Below, piece by piece: positions 34,301-46,088 of a stretch of DNA of 64,000 nucleotides. This DNA is from Ignelater luminosus (Eukaryota; Arthropoda; Insecta; Coleoptera; Elateridae). The notes below the pieces were generated by a model. That model was given only the letters and a program-made list of their open reading frames with translations, did no database searches and was not told the origin of the DNA. Location of the stretch: the NCBI GenBank assembly GCA_011009095.1, contig VTPC01090622.1, forward strand, positions 62,001 through 126,000, read 5' to 3'. A program made the position numbers and the translations under genes. How positions within the stretch are numbered: position 1 is the first letter of the stretch; each line of letters opens with the position of its first letter.

Positions 34301-35365
34301 CCTTATGTTTATAAGCTAGCATCTCTCTCATTGAATTGCTTCAACCACAGGTTGAATGATCAGTTCATTTGTCTACTTATTGTTTGCCTTATCAGAGTGT
34401 CCTTCTAGCCAAACGAGTCGTACGGTGTTGTCCTTAGGTATACAGACTTGACGCATAGATCTAATCATACTAAACCTATCTGACCTATCAAATAGGTATT
34501 TGAGCTATTTATAGCTGTTTGGTCTAAAGGCTACCATTGCATTCTCTAACTTTTCATCAAGATAAGGGGTTTTTGAAGTTGTGTTTCAAATGTCACCTAA
34601 CACTTGTTTGCAAAATTTGCTAGATAGATGTTCAAGAAAATAATAGAAAAGCAACTACAACAGCTGCCGTGAAAGTTGATTGTATAGTAGATTCAGATGT
34701 GTTGAGAAACGCAAGTTTGGAAGTTTTGCGTTACGTATTGACAATGTTCACATTAAGTCTTACAAAATCCAAACAATCACATAAAACTTTTCTTTGTACG
34801 TTCTTTACGAACCGTTTATTTAGGAAAATTGTAAGAAATTCTGTTTACAACGGGTACATTAGACTTTTAAGTCTTTTTACATTTAACAATATCGGTATAT
34901 AATTCTATGGAACTTATTTGAACTTGAATCAATCGTTAAGTAAATGAATGGTAAAATCTGTGTTGGTTGATTGAAGCTTTTTATTTTTTTTTTTAAAGCA
35001 ACCATGCATTTTTGTTTTTCCTCTCCAATGAAGTAAGAACAGTTGGTAGCTGTTGTAAGATTTATGATCATTAGAGTATCTATTTGAGAACTGAACCATT
35101 CTCACTGAAGGGCTATGTTTGCAAATATCATTAGACAAATTCTGAGAGACTATTAGTTTATGAAGGTTATGACATACCATTGATCATACCGTTTGGAATT
35201 TCTATTAATAATCTGGGGAGCTTCAGGTGCTTCAAACGGGTCCAGCCTACGTAGCTATTTATAGATATGAAAAATTAAAATACTAACAAAATTTAGAACT
35301 AAGGTAGAAAAGTGTAGTGCAATGTAATGTAAGAAATAAGTCAATTTCTAAAAGGGTGATGCTGA
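34301..35365. other. Non-coding DNA, nothing recognised
   Basis: Short frames on both strands without motifs; AT-rich. Confidence 0.45.
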
Positions 35366-36960
35366 AAACATCTAAAGGAGATCAATTTCTTCTTGTTCTT
35401 CTCCAACTATTACCCATGAGGGTTTCCCGTTTTCTGTTTCCATAGTTGCCTATCGTTCCAGTCTTCGTCTTGGCGGTCTTTTTCATCATAGTATTTTTTA
35501 TATATGTTTCCCAACGTAATGTTGGCCGGCCTTTTCTTTTTTCCCCACCGGGTACCACTTTAGTATTCGTTTTGGCCATCTCTCCTCGGACATTCGTTGT
35601 ACATGACCATGGCTTTGGAGGGCTCGATTTCATCGAGTTTTTGTGAAAGAGTGGGTTATTTTCATTCTCCGACAAATTTCTTCTGTTCTTAGTGTATTAT
35701 TCATTTTTGTGGCCTTTATGCAATATCTTTTTCACATGAGCTCGTTGAACTTACAGTCGTACCTAGATATTTAAAACTGTCGCAGGTTTTGATGTTCTGG
35801 TCGTCAACTCTAAAATTTAGTATAGCTCTTTCCACACACATTTATTCCGTTTTTTTAAATTTATTTTAGGGTTTCATTTTTCGAATTCTTCTTTTAGTTT
35901 TTTCAACATACACTCCACATCTTCCTCGTCTTGCGCAAATATAATCTGATTGTCGGCAAAGAGAAGAAGTCTATTTGTTTTCCCATATCAGAGCATTTAC
36001 GGTACCAAGTTTCCAGAGCTTGTTCGATATAAATAGTAAATAATAAAGAAGACAGACTGGAGCCTTGTTTTAGTCCTTTTGTTATTGCTATATCTCTTGT
36101 GTCTTTGTTTCGTATCTTAATTTTAGATTTATTATCTTCATTGGCTCTTTTAACCAGGTTAATCTATTTCTTCCGTATGTTCACTCTTCTCATAGTTTGC
36201 TACATTTTACCTCTAGGCACACTGTCAATGCCTTCTCCAGAGCTATGAATGTCAGATGGGTTTTCAGTTGTTTTTCCTTGTTTTTTTCTATGATTTGCCT
36301 AACACAGTGTAAATTGTTCAAACAAGGTCTTTCCTGTCTAAAAACACTTTGTTCTTTGCTGAGATGAATTTCTTCTTCTTCCATTTTAGGTTTCAAGATG
36401 CTGGAGAACAATCTAGCTATAGCTAGGATAACTGTAATTCCTCTGTAGTTGGTACAGAGTCCTTTATCTCCGTTTTAGTGTATAGAACTAATATATTATT
36501 CTTTCCATTCTAGAGGAGAGTGTACTTCTTCAATTTTATTAAAACCTTTTATAATGAACTTTCTCGCTGTATCTCCTCCATATTTAAAAAGTTCCATACA
36601 TATATTGCCTGGTCCTGGGGTTTTGTTATTTTTGGCTTTTTCAAGGGCCTTGTGTGCTTCTGTAATTTGTGGTGTTCCTTGATCTTCGTCTTTGTCTTGA
36701 ATTTCTGTTAGCCCCCCCCCCCCCTCAGAATCCTTAGGGCTGACTATTTTACTAGTGTGAGATTGTGATGTAGTACTTCTACTCACCTGGATAGTAGAAT
36801 TTTAAAATTCACTGTCATATTGAAAACATTTTAACCTTTTTGATTTTCCGTGTGTTGGGGGGGGGGGTGCAACATTAACGCCACAACCCTCCTCCTTTCT
36901 CCGGGTTTGGGACCGGCAATTACAGCTACTGGGCTACTCGATCCACCCAGCAACTGCAAC
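35366..36960 (-). mobile_element. RTE-like LINE: RT domain and 5' UTR, endonuclease deleted
   Basis: Minus strand. 36786-36496: KALEKAKNNKTPGPGNICME, LFKYGGDTARKFIIKGFNKI (RT N-terminus). 36411-36190: ILKPKMEEEEIHLSKEQSVF, RQERPCLNNLHCVRQIIEKN, LTFIALEKALTV (motif A, usual Asp replaced by Ala). Near 36080: KGLKQGSSLSSLLFTIYIEQ (motif B). Near 35960: LFADNQIIFAQDEEDVE (motif C, ADD is ADN). 35675-35382: RKGRPTLRWETYIKNTMMKK, SWRRTRRN (C-terminal tail typical of these elements). 36840-36960 resembles the 5' UTR of the same kind of element, only about 50 bases before the RT start, so the whole endonuclease is missing. Runs of 13 C (36712-36724) and 11 G (36857-36867) flank the joint. Two catalytic aspartates are lost. 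Confidence 0.8.
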
Positions 36961-39900
36961 AGGTGAAGTTGGGAATCAATTTATTATCTAGTATTTGATC
37001 TACAGAACTAGATTTTTAGATGTACAGAAGAAGACTAATATGTTAGCAAAATAGAGATGGAGAGGATAACCTAAAAAAATGAATCAATAATAGTAAATGT
37101 TGAGAACCACAGTTATACTTTTAAGTCTATTGAAGGTTGCGAATCAACTTCACAGATTAAAGACTGAACAGCCTATTATCCAACAAAAAGTTTTTTTGTG
37201 CTACTATTATCTACGCTACAGCTTTATTCTTTTATTGAGTGTCATTTATTTCTGTGAAAAACAATAAGTGGAAGGTTTATTCTCGAATGTAGCATAATAC
37301 TTAGTGAAGAGGAATGAACAAAAAAATTCGTCTCTGAAATACAAAGTATTTGGTCTCTCAATAATGCCCTGTGCATTAGACCCGGAATTTAGAAAGTGTG
37401 GAAAAATAAGTTATGAATGTCTAGATTTCTCAAAATCTAAATTCTCATGTGAAGGTCAGAAACAAGAATATTAAGTAATTAAAAATAATCTACATTTAAT
37501 ATACAATTTTAAATACAAAAAATTTTATTTCCGCCCTAAATGTCCTTTAGTCTATGTAATTGTATGGAAGATTCATATTTTTTATTAAAATAATGTAATA
37601 TTACAATAATCTTAGTTCGCTAGTTGGCTTTGTCATTAATTTCAAATAGATGGTGACTGCACTTTGGGTCTCAACCTGCCCATAGTAGGAGATTCACACT
37701 AAATATTTAAAAATTAAAAAGGTCGACTCAACTTTTGTTTCTGAATCCGCCTTTCTTATGATTTAAATTGTTTTTTGTTTAGAACGCTGAAATTCTCTCT
37801 CTGTCAGCCAATTTAGCCTTTGCTAAATCGTATCTTGATGGGGCGTCACAAATCCGAAATGTTCTTGTAGTGAATTCTTTGGTTAACTAATAGCAAATAT
37901 TTCTAAAAGCAGATTTATACCTTTGGTAAGGTTTTCTCTTTTATATTATTTTAATCTTGCTTATCAGTGTTTTAAGAAAATTTCTTTGTCTTTATAGGCT
38001 CTTAAGTAGGATTCTTTTGATACCTTAGTTTTCTTCTGAAATATTTTCACATGTAAGTGGTTTCAAAGGAATTTTTATTTGAAACTAACTTATTCAGGTA
38101 TTTTGATAAATAAATTTTAAAAACTGGCCTTTAATATCTTTCCACAGTAGCTCTGGTCCTTCGAGCTGATGATTAAAATGAAAAGATCCTTTAGGCTTAA
38201 CAATCTCTAGCAGATTCTTTAAAGTTATCTTTTCCAAGGATTAGTTATTGGAAGTAATCACCGACATCTGCTTATTTTTCAATATAAAAATGTTTTGAAA
38301 AAATTAAAGACTAACAAAAACAGCAGGGGGATTTTAAAAATGAATTTTATGACTGAAAGCAAATAAGTGAGTCTGAATTAATATAGAAAATGAAATAAAA
38401 TTCATGTTATGAAAGAAGACAATCTCTGCAAGATTTAATTAAAGAAACTGAACGATTTGACAGTTGACTCGCAATTTATAAATTAGAAACACTGACAAAG
38501 GTACTTTCTAAATCGTATTTCACAATGCACAATGAAAATCATAAAATGTTTGAAATTGTATGTTGTGAAAGACATACCGCAGGCATTTATTAAATTCTAA
38601 GCAATTTTATAATGTAGAAATCAGTTACACTCAAACACAAAACACAGGCAAGAAGGTTTTTGAACAAATAAGATAATTCAAGTATTTCAAGCTGACATAC
38701 TTCAAACAGCAGATATATTATTACTATTATAAAATAATACAAAAGCAGTGTACGTATGTAATAAAACGTGTTTAGTGGAAAGTACAAGCTAAATTAGAGA
38801 GACCTTTTAATAAAAAATATTTTACCAGGTATTGTCTTACAAAACATTTCATTGTAAACTGAGGTGGTTTCTTTTTCAGGTAACAAAGCTTTTGTAATAA
38901 AATGAAAATGATATACAAATACATAAAATAATTACATTGTATAATATGACAAAAATATAATGGACTATTTGAATAGCATACAGTTCAAGATTATTTTTAT
39001 TGAAGACGTAACAGTTAGTTGTGTTTTATTTATTTACTAGGTATCTGTTTGTTTTTAAAATTTTCGTTCGTGTAATCTTGCTCTAATCGTCTTGAAAAAC
39101 ATTTTCTGGCTATCTAATTGCAGAGAGCACATCTAACGGCAACACGAAAACCTACAATTATCAGGACGCGCATCCTTGTTTTGTCGGCGAATTCAGTTAT
39201 CGCGATTAGACCTTTATGTAGAGAATCCCATTATTAAGGTTTCTGTGAACAAAATGTGCAAACTTCGGGGATTTCTTTTTTAAGCACTGCTTGATACAAG
39301 TGAAGAGAAACTTTGCTTTGTGTAACGTTATAAAAGATGTTTTCTAATTCTTGGATGATTTTTGGATAAAAACAAACTAAAATTTTGCAAAGTAAAATTC
39401 ATTGGTTTGCTTCACTTTAGTTATGCAACTTTTCATGTCGCATATAATATGTAATGTATTATGGATTGTGGATTGTCGTGCTAACATGTTGTTGACATTA
39501 AGAATTATTCTGTTTTATCTGCAATTCGTGTCTACTTTGTATAGTATATCTATCTCTACCTTTTATTTACATTTCTTCTTTTTTGAATTGAGGTCGCTGT
39601 AGATACATTTCTAATAATCAGATTTAAATTTATTTGTTTATAAAACAGGTTTGTTTTTGTCGGTTTGTACTATTAAAAAAGATAACCATTTTGAGAAAAA
39701 TATTAAATGAAAATGAAATAAAGAACTATTCATCGATCGAAGAGCTCGGTTGATTTTTAGTGTTAGATTTGATCGATAAGTTATTGAATTGAATTTGCTT
39801 CCTTTATTTTTGCCCTTTTTATAGGAAGTCTACGATACAGATCTCTGGATCTACCTGTTTAATAAAAATCTAGTGGCGCCCTTTAAATTATGTATTTACT

Positions 39901-40530
39901 ATGTTTAATTTAATTTCTCTAATTAACTTGAAATAAATTATAGAATCTTGCTGTTTCATAGATTTAATAGAGTTGTCTGACACCGCCCAAACCAAAGCTA
40001 GTACAAATGAGAGTTGTATAAAACCGATAGAGTTTAGTAAAAATAAAAAGTAAAGTCGAACAAAATGAAGTTTGCTCATTTGTGTGTAGCTTGAACACAT
40101 CCTGAAGCTCCAAGGTCAGCCGCACTTGCCTAACAAAATCAAAAACGGCATTATAAAATGTTTTGACATTGCGCCGGCTGAGAGCTATAAGGTTGTATGT
40201 GACAAATTCTTGGAGTTTGATATTTTAGTTGTACAAGGCTGTATGTGTACAAAAGAACAGTTTCACCCGGGTCTGGTAGATGGCAGCAGCTTATTATTGA
40301 AACTGGGACTAATGTTACATAGTTCTATGTATAACTACATCCTAGTGTTATGTTACAAAGTATGTATGTGGCCACATGCTACCTTGTAACTCAAGAAAAC
40401 TCTGTAAGAGTGCACATACAACCTTTTAACGTTCATGTAAAGTAACCTAACCTCTAAAGCACTGTCACGTCGTTTTACCTGTAGTGAGTGAATTTGTGGG
40501 CTAGACCATTTGTTGTTATTTTAAAAAACA
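36961..40530. other. AT-rich non-coding DNA
   Basis: No recognised coding or repeat borders. 40100-40500 precedes the transposase-like gene and could hold its promoter or element end, but no terminal repeat was found. Confidence 0.45.
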
Positions 40531-40929
40531 ATGGACTTTGCTAATGATGTTTTTCTGCTTGATGCAAGCTATGTTGCAAGCGAAAAGGAATTAAATAGGT
40601 AAGCTTGTAGAGATAACTCAAAATTGTATAGCCTACCTTTCATATACTCAGTAGTGATATTGATAACAGTGAAAAACAGCGGAGAAAGTTACCATAAGCA
40701 AAGAGAAAAATGATGACTGCAATCTAGATGACACGAACCAGCAAGATAGTAGCAAAAAAGTAAGAAATCGTCAGCGTAGGATAGCCAAGTGGAAGTGCAA
40801 TGTTCGGAAGGGAAGACATGAAAAGGGCGAAGAATACATTTTAGTGAGAAACAAACTACTGCCAGCGAAAAGATTGAAAACCACAAAGAATTGTAACTGC
40901 AAGTTTAAATGCCAGACAGTAATATCAGC

Positions 40930-40973
<44 letters not shown>

Positions 40974-42762
40974 AGATTTTTAAATCTTATTCTATTTTAT
41001 CAACTGATGAGAAACGTTTATTCCTGGCGTATACTACCACAAAGGTCGATGCTGAGTAGAGAAAAAGAGCAGGAGGAACTAGATAATTCTCTAGAAGGAT
41101 TTTTTGATATTAAGGAAAATAGACTTTAAGTATGCAAACAGTTTTTTGTGGAACCCTGTTAATTAGTCAGAAACCGGTGTACACCGCTCATAAAAATCCA
41201 AATAATGCAATTACATCCATCCCAAAGAAAGGTCGCCAAGGCAAGCACGTAAAACATAAAATCTTCGAAGCTGACTGGCAAAACGTTAAAAATCATATAA
41301 ACTCGTTTCCGTACCATTATTGCTGTAGGACAAGCGAAAGGGAATATTTGGAATCTGGGTTAAATGTAACCAAAATGCGTAATCTTTATGTAACTAAAAT
41401 ACAGGAACTTGGACAAGATACAGTTACAGCGTCAGCTTACCGCCACATATGTTTGAATGAATTTAATTTACACTTTTTTAAACCAAAAAAAGATAGATGT
41501 GGTTAATGTGAAGAAGTCCAACTGCTGAAGAACGAAACCAGATTATCTAATGAAAAACAAGCATTGTATAAATCACACATCCTAGAGAAAATCCTTATGA
41601 GGGACAAAAGGTAAAAGGATAGGGCCGATAACTACAAAGCTGTGTTAGGCTTTGATATGCAAAACGTCCTACAGTGCCCAAAGGCTGAAATTGGTCAACA
41701 CTATTAGAAAACAAATTTTCCGTTTACAATATAATTTTTTTCTATTAATAAAAAAGTTTATTGTGCGTTTTGGACTGAGAGTACTATGGGACGTAAAGGA
41801 ACCGACATCGCAAGTGCTTTATCTAAGATTATTGAGGAGGTGTTAAGGAATAATCCGGAAGTTACAGAACTGACAACGTGGAGCAGTAGTTGTGTTCCAC
41901 AAAATACCAATGGTATAATGTCGTTTGCTATGGGGAGGATTATTGCAAACCATCCTGAACTCCAGAAGATAACGATGAAATACTCGATACCTGGCTATTC
42001 AGCAGTTCAAAAGGTAGATGCTGCCCACAGTACCATAGAAAGGGTTTGAGAAACCTAAAATAGTATTCGTCTGTAGGATTATTAAGAATATTAACTACCA
42101 ATATTGGAAAAAATAAAAAATACAAAAGCCATGCAAATGAGATTTCAGAACTTCTACAACTTTCAGCAAAACTGTAGTTGGCTAAAGTATAGTTGCATAC
42201 CTTATTCGAAAGTAAAAATTGTAATGGGAAAAGCTAAAAAAAGGCCTAATTCCGGTATAAGCCAGAAATTGGAAGATGTTCAATCCCGTAGCTCTAAATC
42301 GGTGAGGGCGGAGGGTTCAGAGATAGTAAATAACCCAAATAGTTACCTGAACCTCAACTAAAAACCAAAACAGATACCTAGCAGGCGTCAGAAGCTGGAA
42401 ATAAAAGAAAGAAGATATTGGCTAACCCACGCAGCTTCTCGTAGGCTAACACCCTGTATATGAACTCAACCTTATAACAAATTGCACCATGTTGTGGCCA
42501 TCAAGGTTTGAACCCACCATCATGGAGCTCCTGCGAGATCGTCTAAAGGATTTGTCCAAACCAAATTTTAAAGACATTCTTGAACTTGGATAACAGAAAT
42601 CTAGCAGCAGTAATTAGAGGAAGCGGTTGCCACAATATGAGTAGTAAGAAGTGTCTCTTGTGGAAAGAAGATAGCATTCAAGGATTTTCTCAAAGACTAT
42701 TTAATTGTATAAACTTTCAGTGGAACTCAGAGGTAAAATTCTCAGATAAAAGTGTCGTTTAA
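40531..42762 (+). pseudogene. Uncharacterised transposase-like insect family, longest copy (copy 2)
   Basis: Plus strand. ATG at 40531 (MDFANDVFLLDASYVASEKE), then a plausible intron donor, AG before GTAAGC, near 40600. Open frame from about 40680 to 41056: NRQRRIAKWKCNVRKGRHEK, GEEYILV, and a cysteine block CNCKFKC. 41132-41506: PKKGRQGKHVKHKIFEADWQ, NVKNHINSFPYHYCCRTSER, HICLNEFNLHFFKPKKDRCG. 41650 on: FDMQNVLQCPKAEIGQHY. 41786-42049: MGRKGTDIASALSKIIEEVL, SSSCVPQNTNGIMSF, VQKVDAAHSTIERV. 42104-42360: MQMRFQNFYNFQQNC. 42640 on: KKCLLWKEDS. This matches, block by block, a multicopy insect family (DLQ..L..P; SDxCxxQNRN; EVDxxHSxIE). The Asp of the middle block is Ser here, and stops and shifts separate the blocks, so it is dead. 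A (GA)20 run lies inside the cysteine-rich exon. Confidence 0.7.
40932..40971 (+). repeat. (GA)20 microsatellite inside the transposase-like gene
   Basis: Perfect dinucleotide run that reads as alternating Glu-Arg in the open frame of copy 2. It probably expanded after the gene died; no such insert is expected in the family. Confidence 0.95.
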
Positions 42763-43735
42763 AGCTTTTTAGAAGATGTGCAACCAAATGGAAAATTGCA
42801 AATGAAGACTAAAAATGCTAAAGGTTCTAAAAGCTTAAACGCCGATTTTAGAACTTCCAGTCTTTAAATAGCGCAAACCAAAAATGACTATTAACTCCTT
42901 TTAAACATGAAAATTACTTTTTGTGGAACAATTGATTCCATTCAAGACAAGATATGTACAATATATTTAAGCTTCAAATGGTTGTATTTGAGGTAAAGTA
43001 CGAAAAGTGCCCTAAAGGTGCTTTTGATGAAAAGTATCTTAGCGTATCTTGTGAACATTTGCTCATGTACCGTGAACTCTAATTGATTAAGGTTTGTCTT
43101 CGTTATAACAACCTCGAAAAATTTGCAAACGTCCTTGAAACTATGGATATATTCCGCTTTAGACGTGTGGTTTCCTTTTTTTTAAAGATCAAAGCAAATA
43201 AGACAATAGCATGTAACACAGGATCTAAGAATAAGAATATGAAACAATCTTATACTACTTCAGGTAGCTTCTCTGCTACAATGTGTAAACAGCGCTTTAC
43301 TTTTTGAGACTATTAGTTGGTCAACAATTTCCAAGAACAGAAAAAAATTAGATAATCTGTACAAGCAGAAATCTGAAGTAAGTGCTTTAACAGTACAAAT
43401 TTCCAAAAAAAATTGTTCGAATTTTGTTGAGCTTAGTTATCATCTTTCTTCTTTGAATCCAAGACTTTTAATGCGGCAGAATGAACCATCTGGAATCTGA
43501 TGGCGATGGAGTTCAGAATGTAAATTCAACAACTAAATAGAAAGCGTAATTGTTTTAAGGGAGAAAAGGAAATAACTTTCATATATTTTGCTGGATATCC
43601 CATTACTGCATATGTATGATCCGATATATCGAATGCGCGTATCTGAACGTGCAGTAGGAATATAAACATAACTTAAAACGTTTTAGTTGTTCTAAACTAC
43701 CGGCAATTTTGTGATCCTCAAGTATTCTTAGTGGT
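42763..43735. other. Unassigned stretch with weak protein-like pieces
   Basis: A short piece at 43420-43510 (FVELSYHLSSLNPRLLMRQN, then W.W.SE) loosely resembles P-element/THAP-type transposase, but it is too short and broken to call. Confidence 0.25.
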
Positions 43736-44880
43736 TTACATGAATTACCACGGGTAACTTCAGGTGGCACAGCTTTTGGAAGAATTGGAGAATGTGGATA
43801 TCAACGGGCCTGTTGACATTTATGCCGAACCAGCTGATAACAGTAATAACACTGAATGTATACTGATGCCAGTGATGATGATTGTGCATACAATCTGAAT
43901 CACTTAGAACCAAATTCACTAAGAGCTCAATGCAAATATCAAATTTAACCAGAGATACTAGACTCTAATGTGACGACACTAGAAGTTGCTCACTACAAAT
44001 TTGATTCCAGTGACGAAGAGCCCTTATCAAAGTACTGCAAGCGCAAAAAAGTCTACTAAAAAGACTACTAGAACATCAAGAGATGATATAAAATGGAAGA
44101 AAACAGAAAACACAACTTCTAAAGAAAATCCTGAATCAAGGGAGACAAAAAGTGCTGAAAATCCTGTAATTTTGTTAGCTTTCTTAACTTCATCCCAAAG
44201 TTATCAGTTGACGAATCTATGATACCATACTTTGGTCACCGACATGCAAAGCAATATATAAAGGGAAAGCCGATCAGATTTGGTTTCAAGAACTGGGCTT
44301 GTATTCAAGTACTGGATATATGATGGCATTTGAAATATACACAGGAAAAAGTGACAAAGAGAAAACGTTTGGTATAGGAGGTGATGTCGGGGCTTCACTC
44401 ATTCAAATTATTCTTTGATTTTTCATTTATTCACCTTCTTCTTTATTTTACTGCACAAGGCTATGCCGCGAAATGGTAGAAATAAAAAAACATCCACTAA
44501 AAAGTAGAGTAGACATGGAGAAGCTGCAACGAGGAGATTATGATTACGGGATAGACAGTGATAATAAAGTTATAGCTAAGTGAGGTGGAAAGATACCAAA
44601 GTGGTTACCTGTGCTATAAATTTCAGCTTACTGTCCAAAAGGAAATGTGGAAGGTGGTTGAGAGAACAAAAAGCTAAAATCTACATCACTCAAGCGGAAG
44701 TGTTTGCATATTATAACAAGAATATGAGAGGAATAGGTAAAATGGATCAACTCATAGCTGCCTATCGTACCAGAATGAGACAAAAAAAGTGGAGTGGCCC
44801 ATTTTTTGTTATTTGCCAGATGAAATCTTTTTTTTATAAAAATTTCATTGTTTGAACTTCTTTGTAATATAATTAACATA
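43736..44880 (+). pseudogene. piggyBac transposase relic with internal deletion
   Basis: Plus strand. 43760-43930: LLEELENVDINGPVDIYAEP, then DDDCAYNLNHLEPNSLRAQC, the acidic N-terminus. The central N-terminal domain is absent. 44195-44300: KLSVDESMIPYFGHRHAKQ, YIKGKPIRFGFKNWA, with the first catalytic Asp. About 44405: KLFFDFSFIHLL (the FFDNFFTS block, second Asp kept). About 44500-44580: remnants of the R...G.YD...D.+N.v block. 44580-44855: VVTCAINFSLLSKRKCGRWL, YITQAEVFAYYNKNMRGIGK, MDQLIAAYRTRMRQKKWSGP. The GGVDKMDQ motif has become RGIGKMDQ, so the third catalytic Asp is Gly while the Asp after Met survives. Several shifts and stops. No TTAA-flanked ends were identified. Confidence 0.85.
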
Positions 44881-45970
44881 TTTGAATGAAAAAGTTTTTT
44901 TTTATTTTCATTTTAAGCTTCATGCACTGATGGGATATAAAGCATTTCATTGAATTTACAAAACCGTTCTGCAAGTATTGAATAGTTTTAATCAAGTCGA
45001 TAGGAGATTTCAAACAATCTGCTGTTAGACTATAAAGTTCTATTTTTGATGAGTTTATTTCGCCCTATACATGCAATTTTACTTACTTAAAAAGCAGAGA
45101 AAGAGACTTCTTCGGTATTTTGCGCTGGTCACCGTCTGTGTAGTAAACACCAAATGAGGAATTTCTTATTGTTTTGTCGGTCGTATCCGTTTGTGTAGAA
45201 CGATGCAACTAAACATGCTGATTTCTTAACAGAAACTCATTCGAATATTTTATTTCAAAGTAATATCGGAGGATTTTTTTAATATAAACCTTATATTCCA
45301 GAAAACAGTAAACAAGATCCGAGGGTGTGTTTTCAGTTTTAAGATTTTATTTTTGTTGAATAACCAAGACACGAAGTTTTAATCTGAACATGAAGGCGAT
45401 TAAAAATTAATGTTTCAGCAATAATTTATGTAATACACGCACTTATAGTTAAGTTAATAAAAAGAGTGCGCTATTATTACAGATGCATTTGTAAAGAAAA
45501 TGTTATTAGGTGCAGGTAATTTACATTGAGTGAACAGCAATATTTGCACAACTGTTTTAGTTCCCGTTTATTATTCATTAGAAATGCTGATATATTTAAA
45601 TTGTACTAACTGGTTCCTTTGTAAACATATTATTATAAACACAACTAGAACTTGAAGAAACTTTATTTTGTGCAACGTACCAACTACTTGAGGTAATTGA
45701 TATTGCAATTATTCTTGCACATACCTATGCATGTCAATTTATAAAACGTACACTAACAATAAACTACGTAGTACCTGCTAGCGGAAATTTTCAACGTAGC
45801 TTAAAAAGATGAGTAGGAAATGTGCACGTTAAATCTTGTGTCGGTTAGCTCACTAAACTAACGTGTTGCATTTAATCATATTCAGTCTGTTGAATTTATC
45901 CGGTCTAGAAGAGATTTATCTTGTTAAAACGAGTGAAATTCGATAGTCTTATAGTGTATACCTACCTGAA
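44881..45970. other. AT-rich DNA upstream of the host exon, probably intron
   Basis: No coding motif. It ends in the polypyrimidine tract of the acceptor at 45990. Confidence 0.5.
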
Positions 45971-45990
45971 TGTTATTTTATTCTTTTCAG

Positions 45991-46088
45991 ATAATCCCAA
46001 ATTCACCGGTCCAATTTTAAATGTGACCGTTCCGGTTGGAAGGGAAGCTGTTATAGAATGTGGAGTAGATAACTTGTCAACATTTAAG
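45991..46088 (+). CDS. Host gene exon: start of first Ig domain, lachesin/DIP-like cell-adhesion protein
   Basis: A 98-base exon. Acceptor: TATTTTATTCTTTTCAG at 45974-45990. Donor: AAG followed by GTATGT at 46086-46094. With a split first codon it encodes NPKFTGPILNVTVPVGREA, then VIECGVDNLSTFK, and ends in phase 0. This is the A to C strand part of a V-type Ig domain (N-V-T-V-P-V-G-R-E-A, then the B-strand cysteine) as in insect Dpr-interacting proteins, lachesin and related IgLON-like GPI or membrane adhesion proteins that mediate neuronal recognition and septate-junction adhesion. In that family the next exon begins with VAW, consistent with this junction; I did not find it downstream, so the next intron probably runs past 64 kb. 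The first base of the split codon and the exact family member are unknown. Confidence 0.85.

Noticed and set aside
43420..43520. P-element/THAP-type transposase piece
   Set aside because: Match is a few residues across frame breaks; not enough to call.
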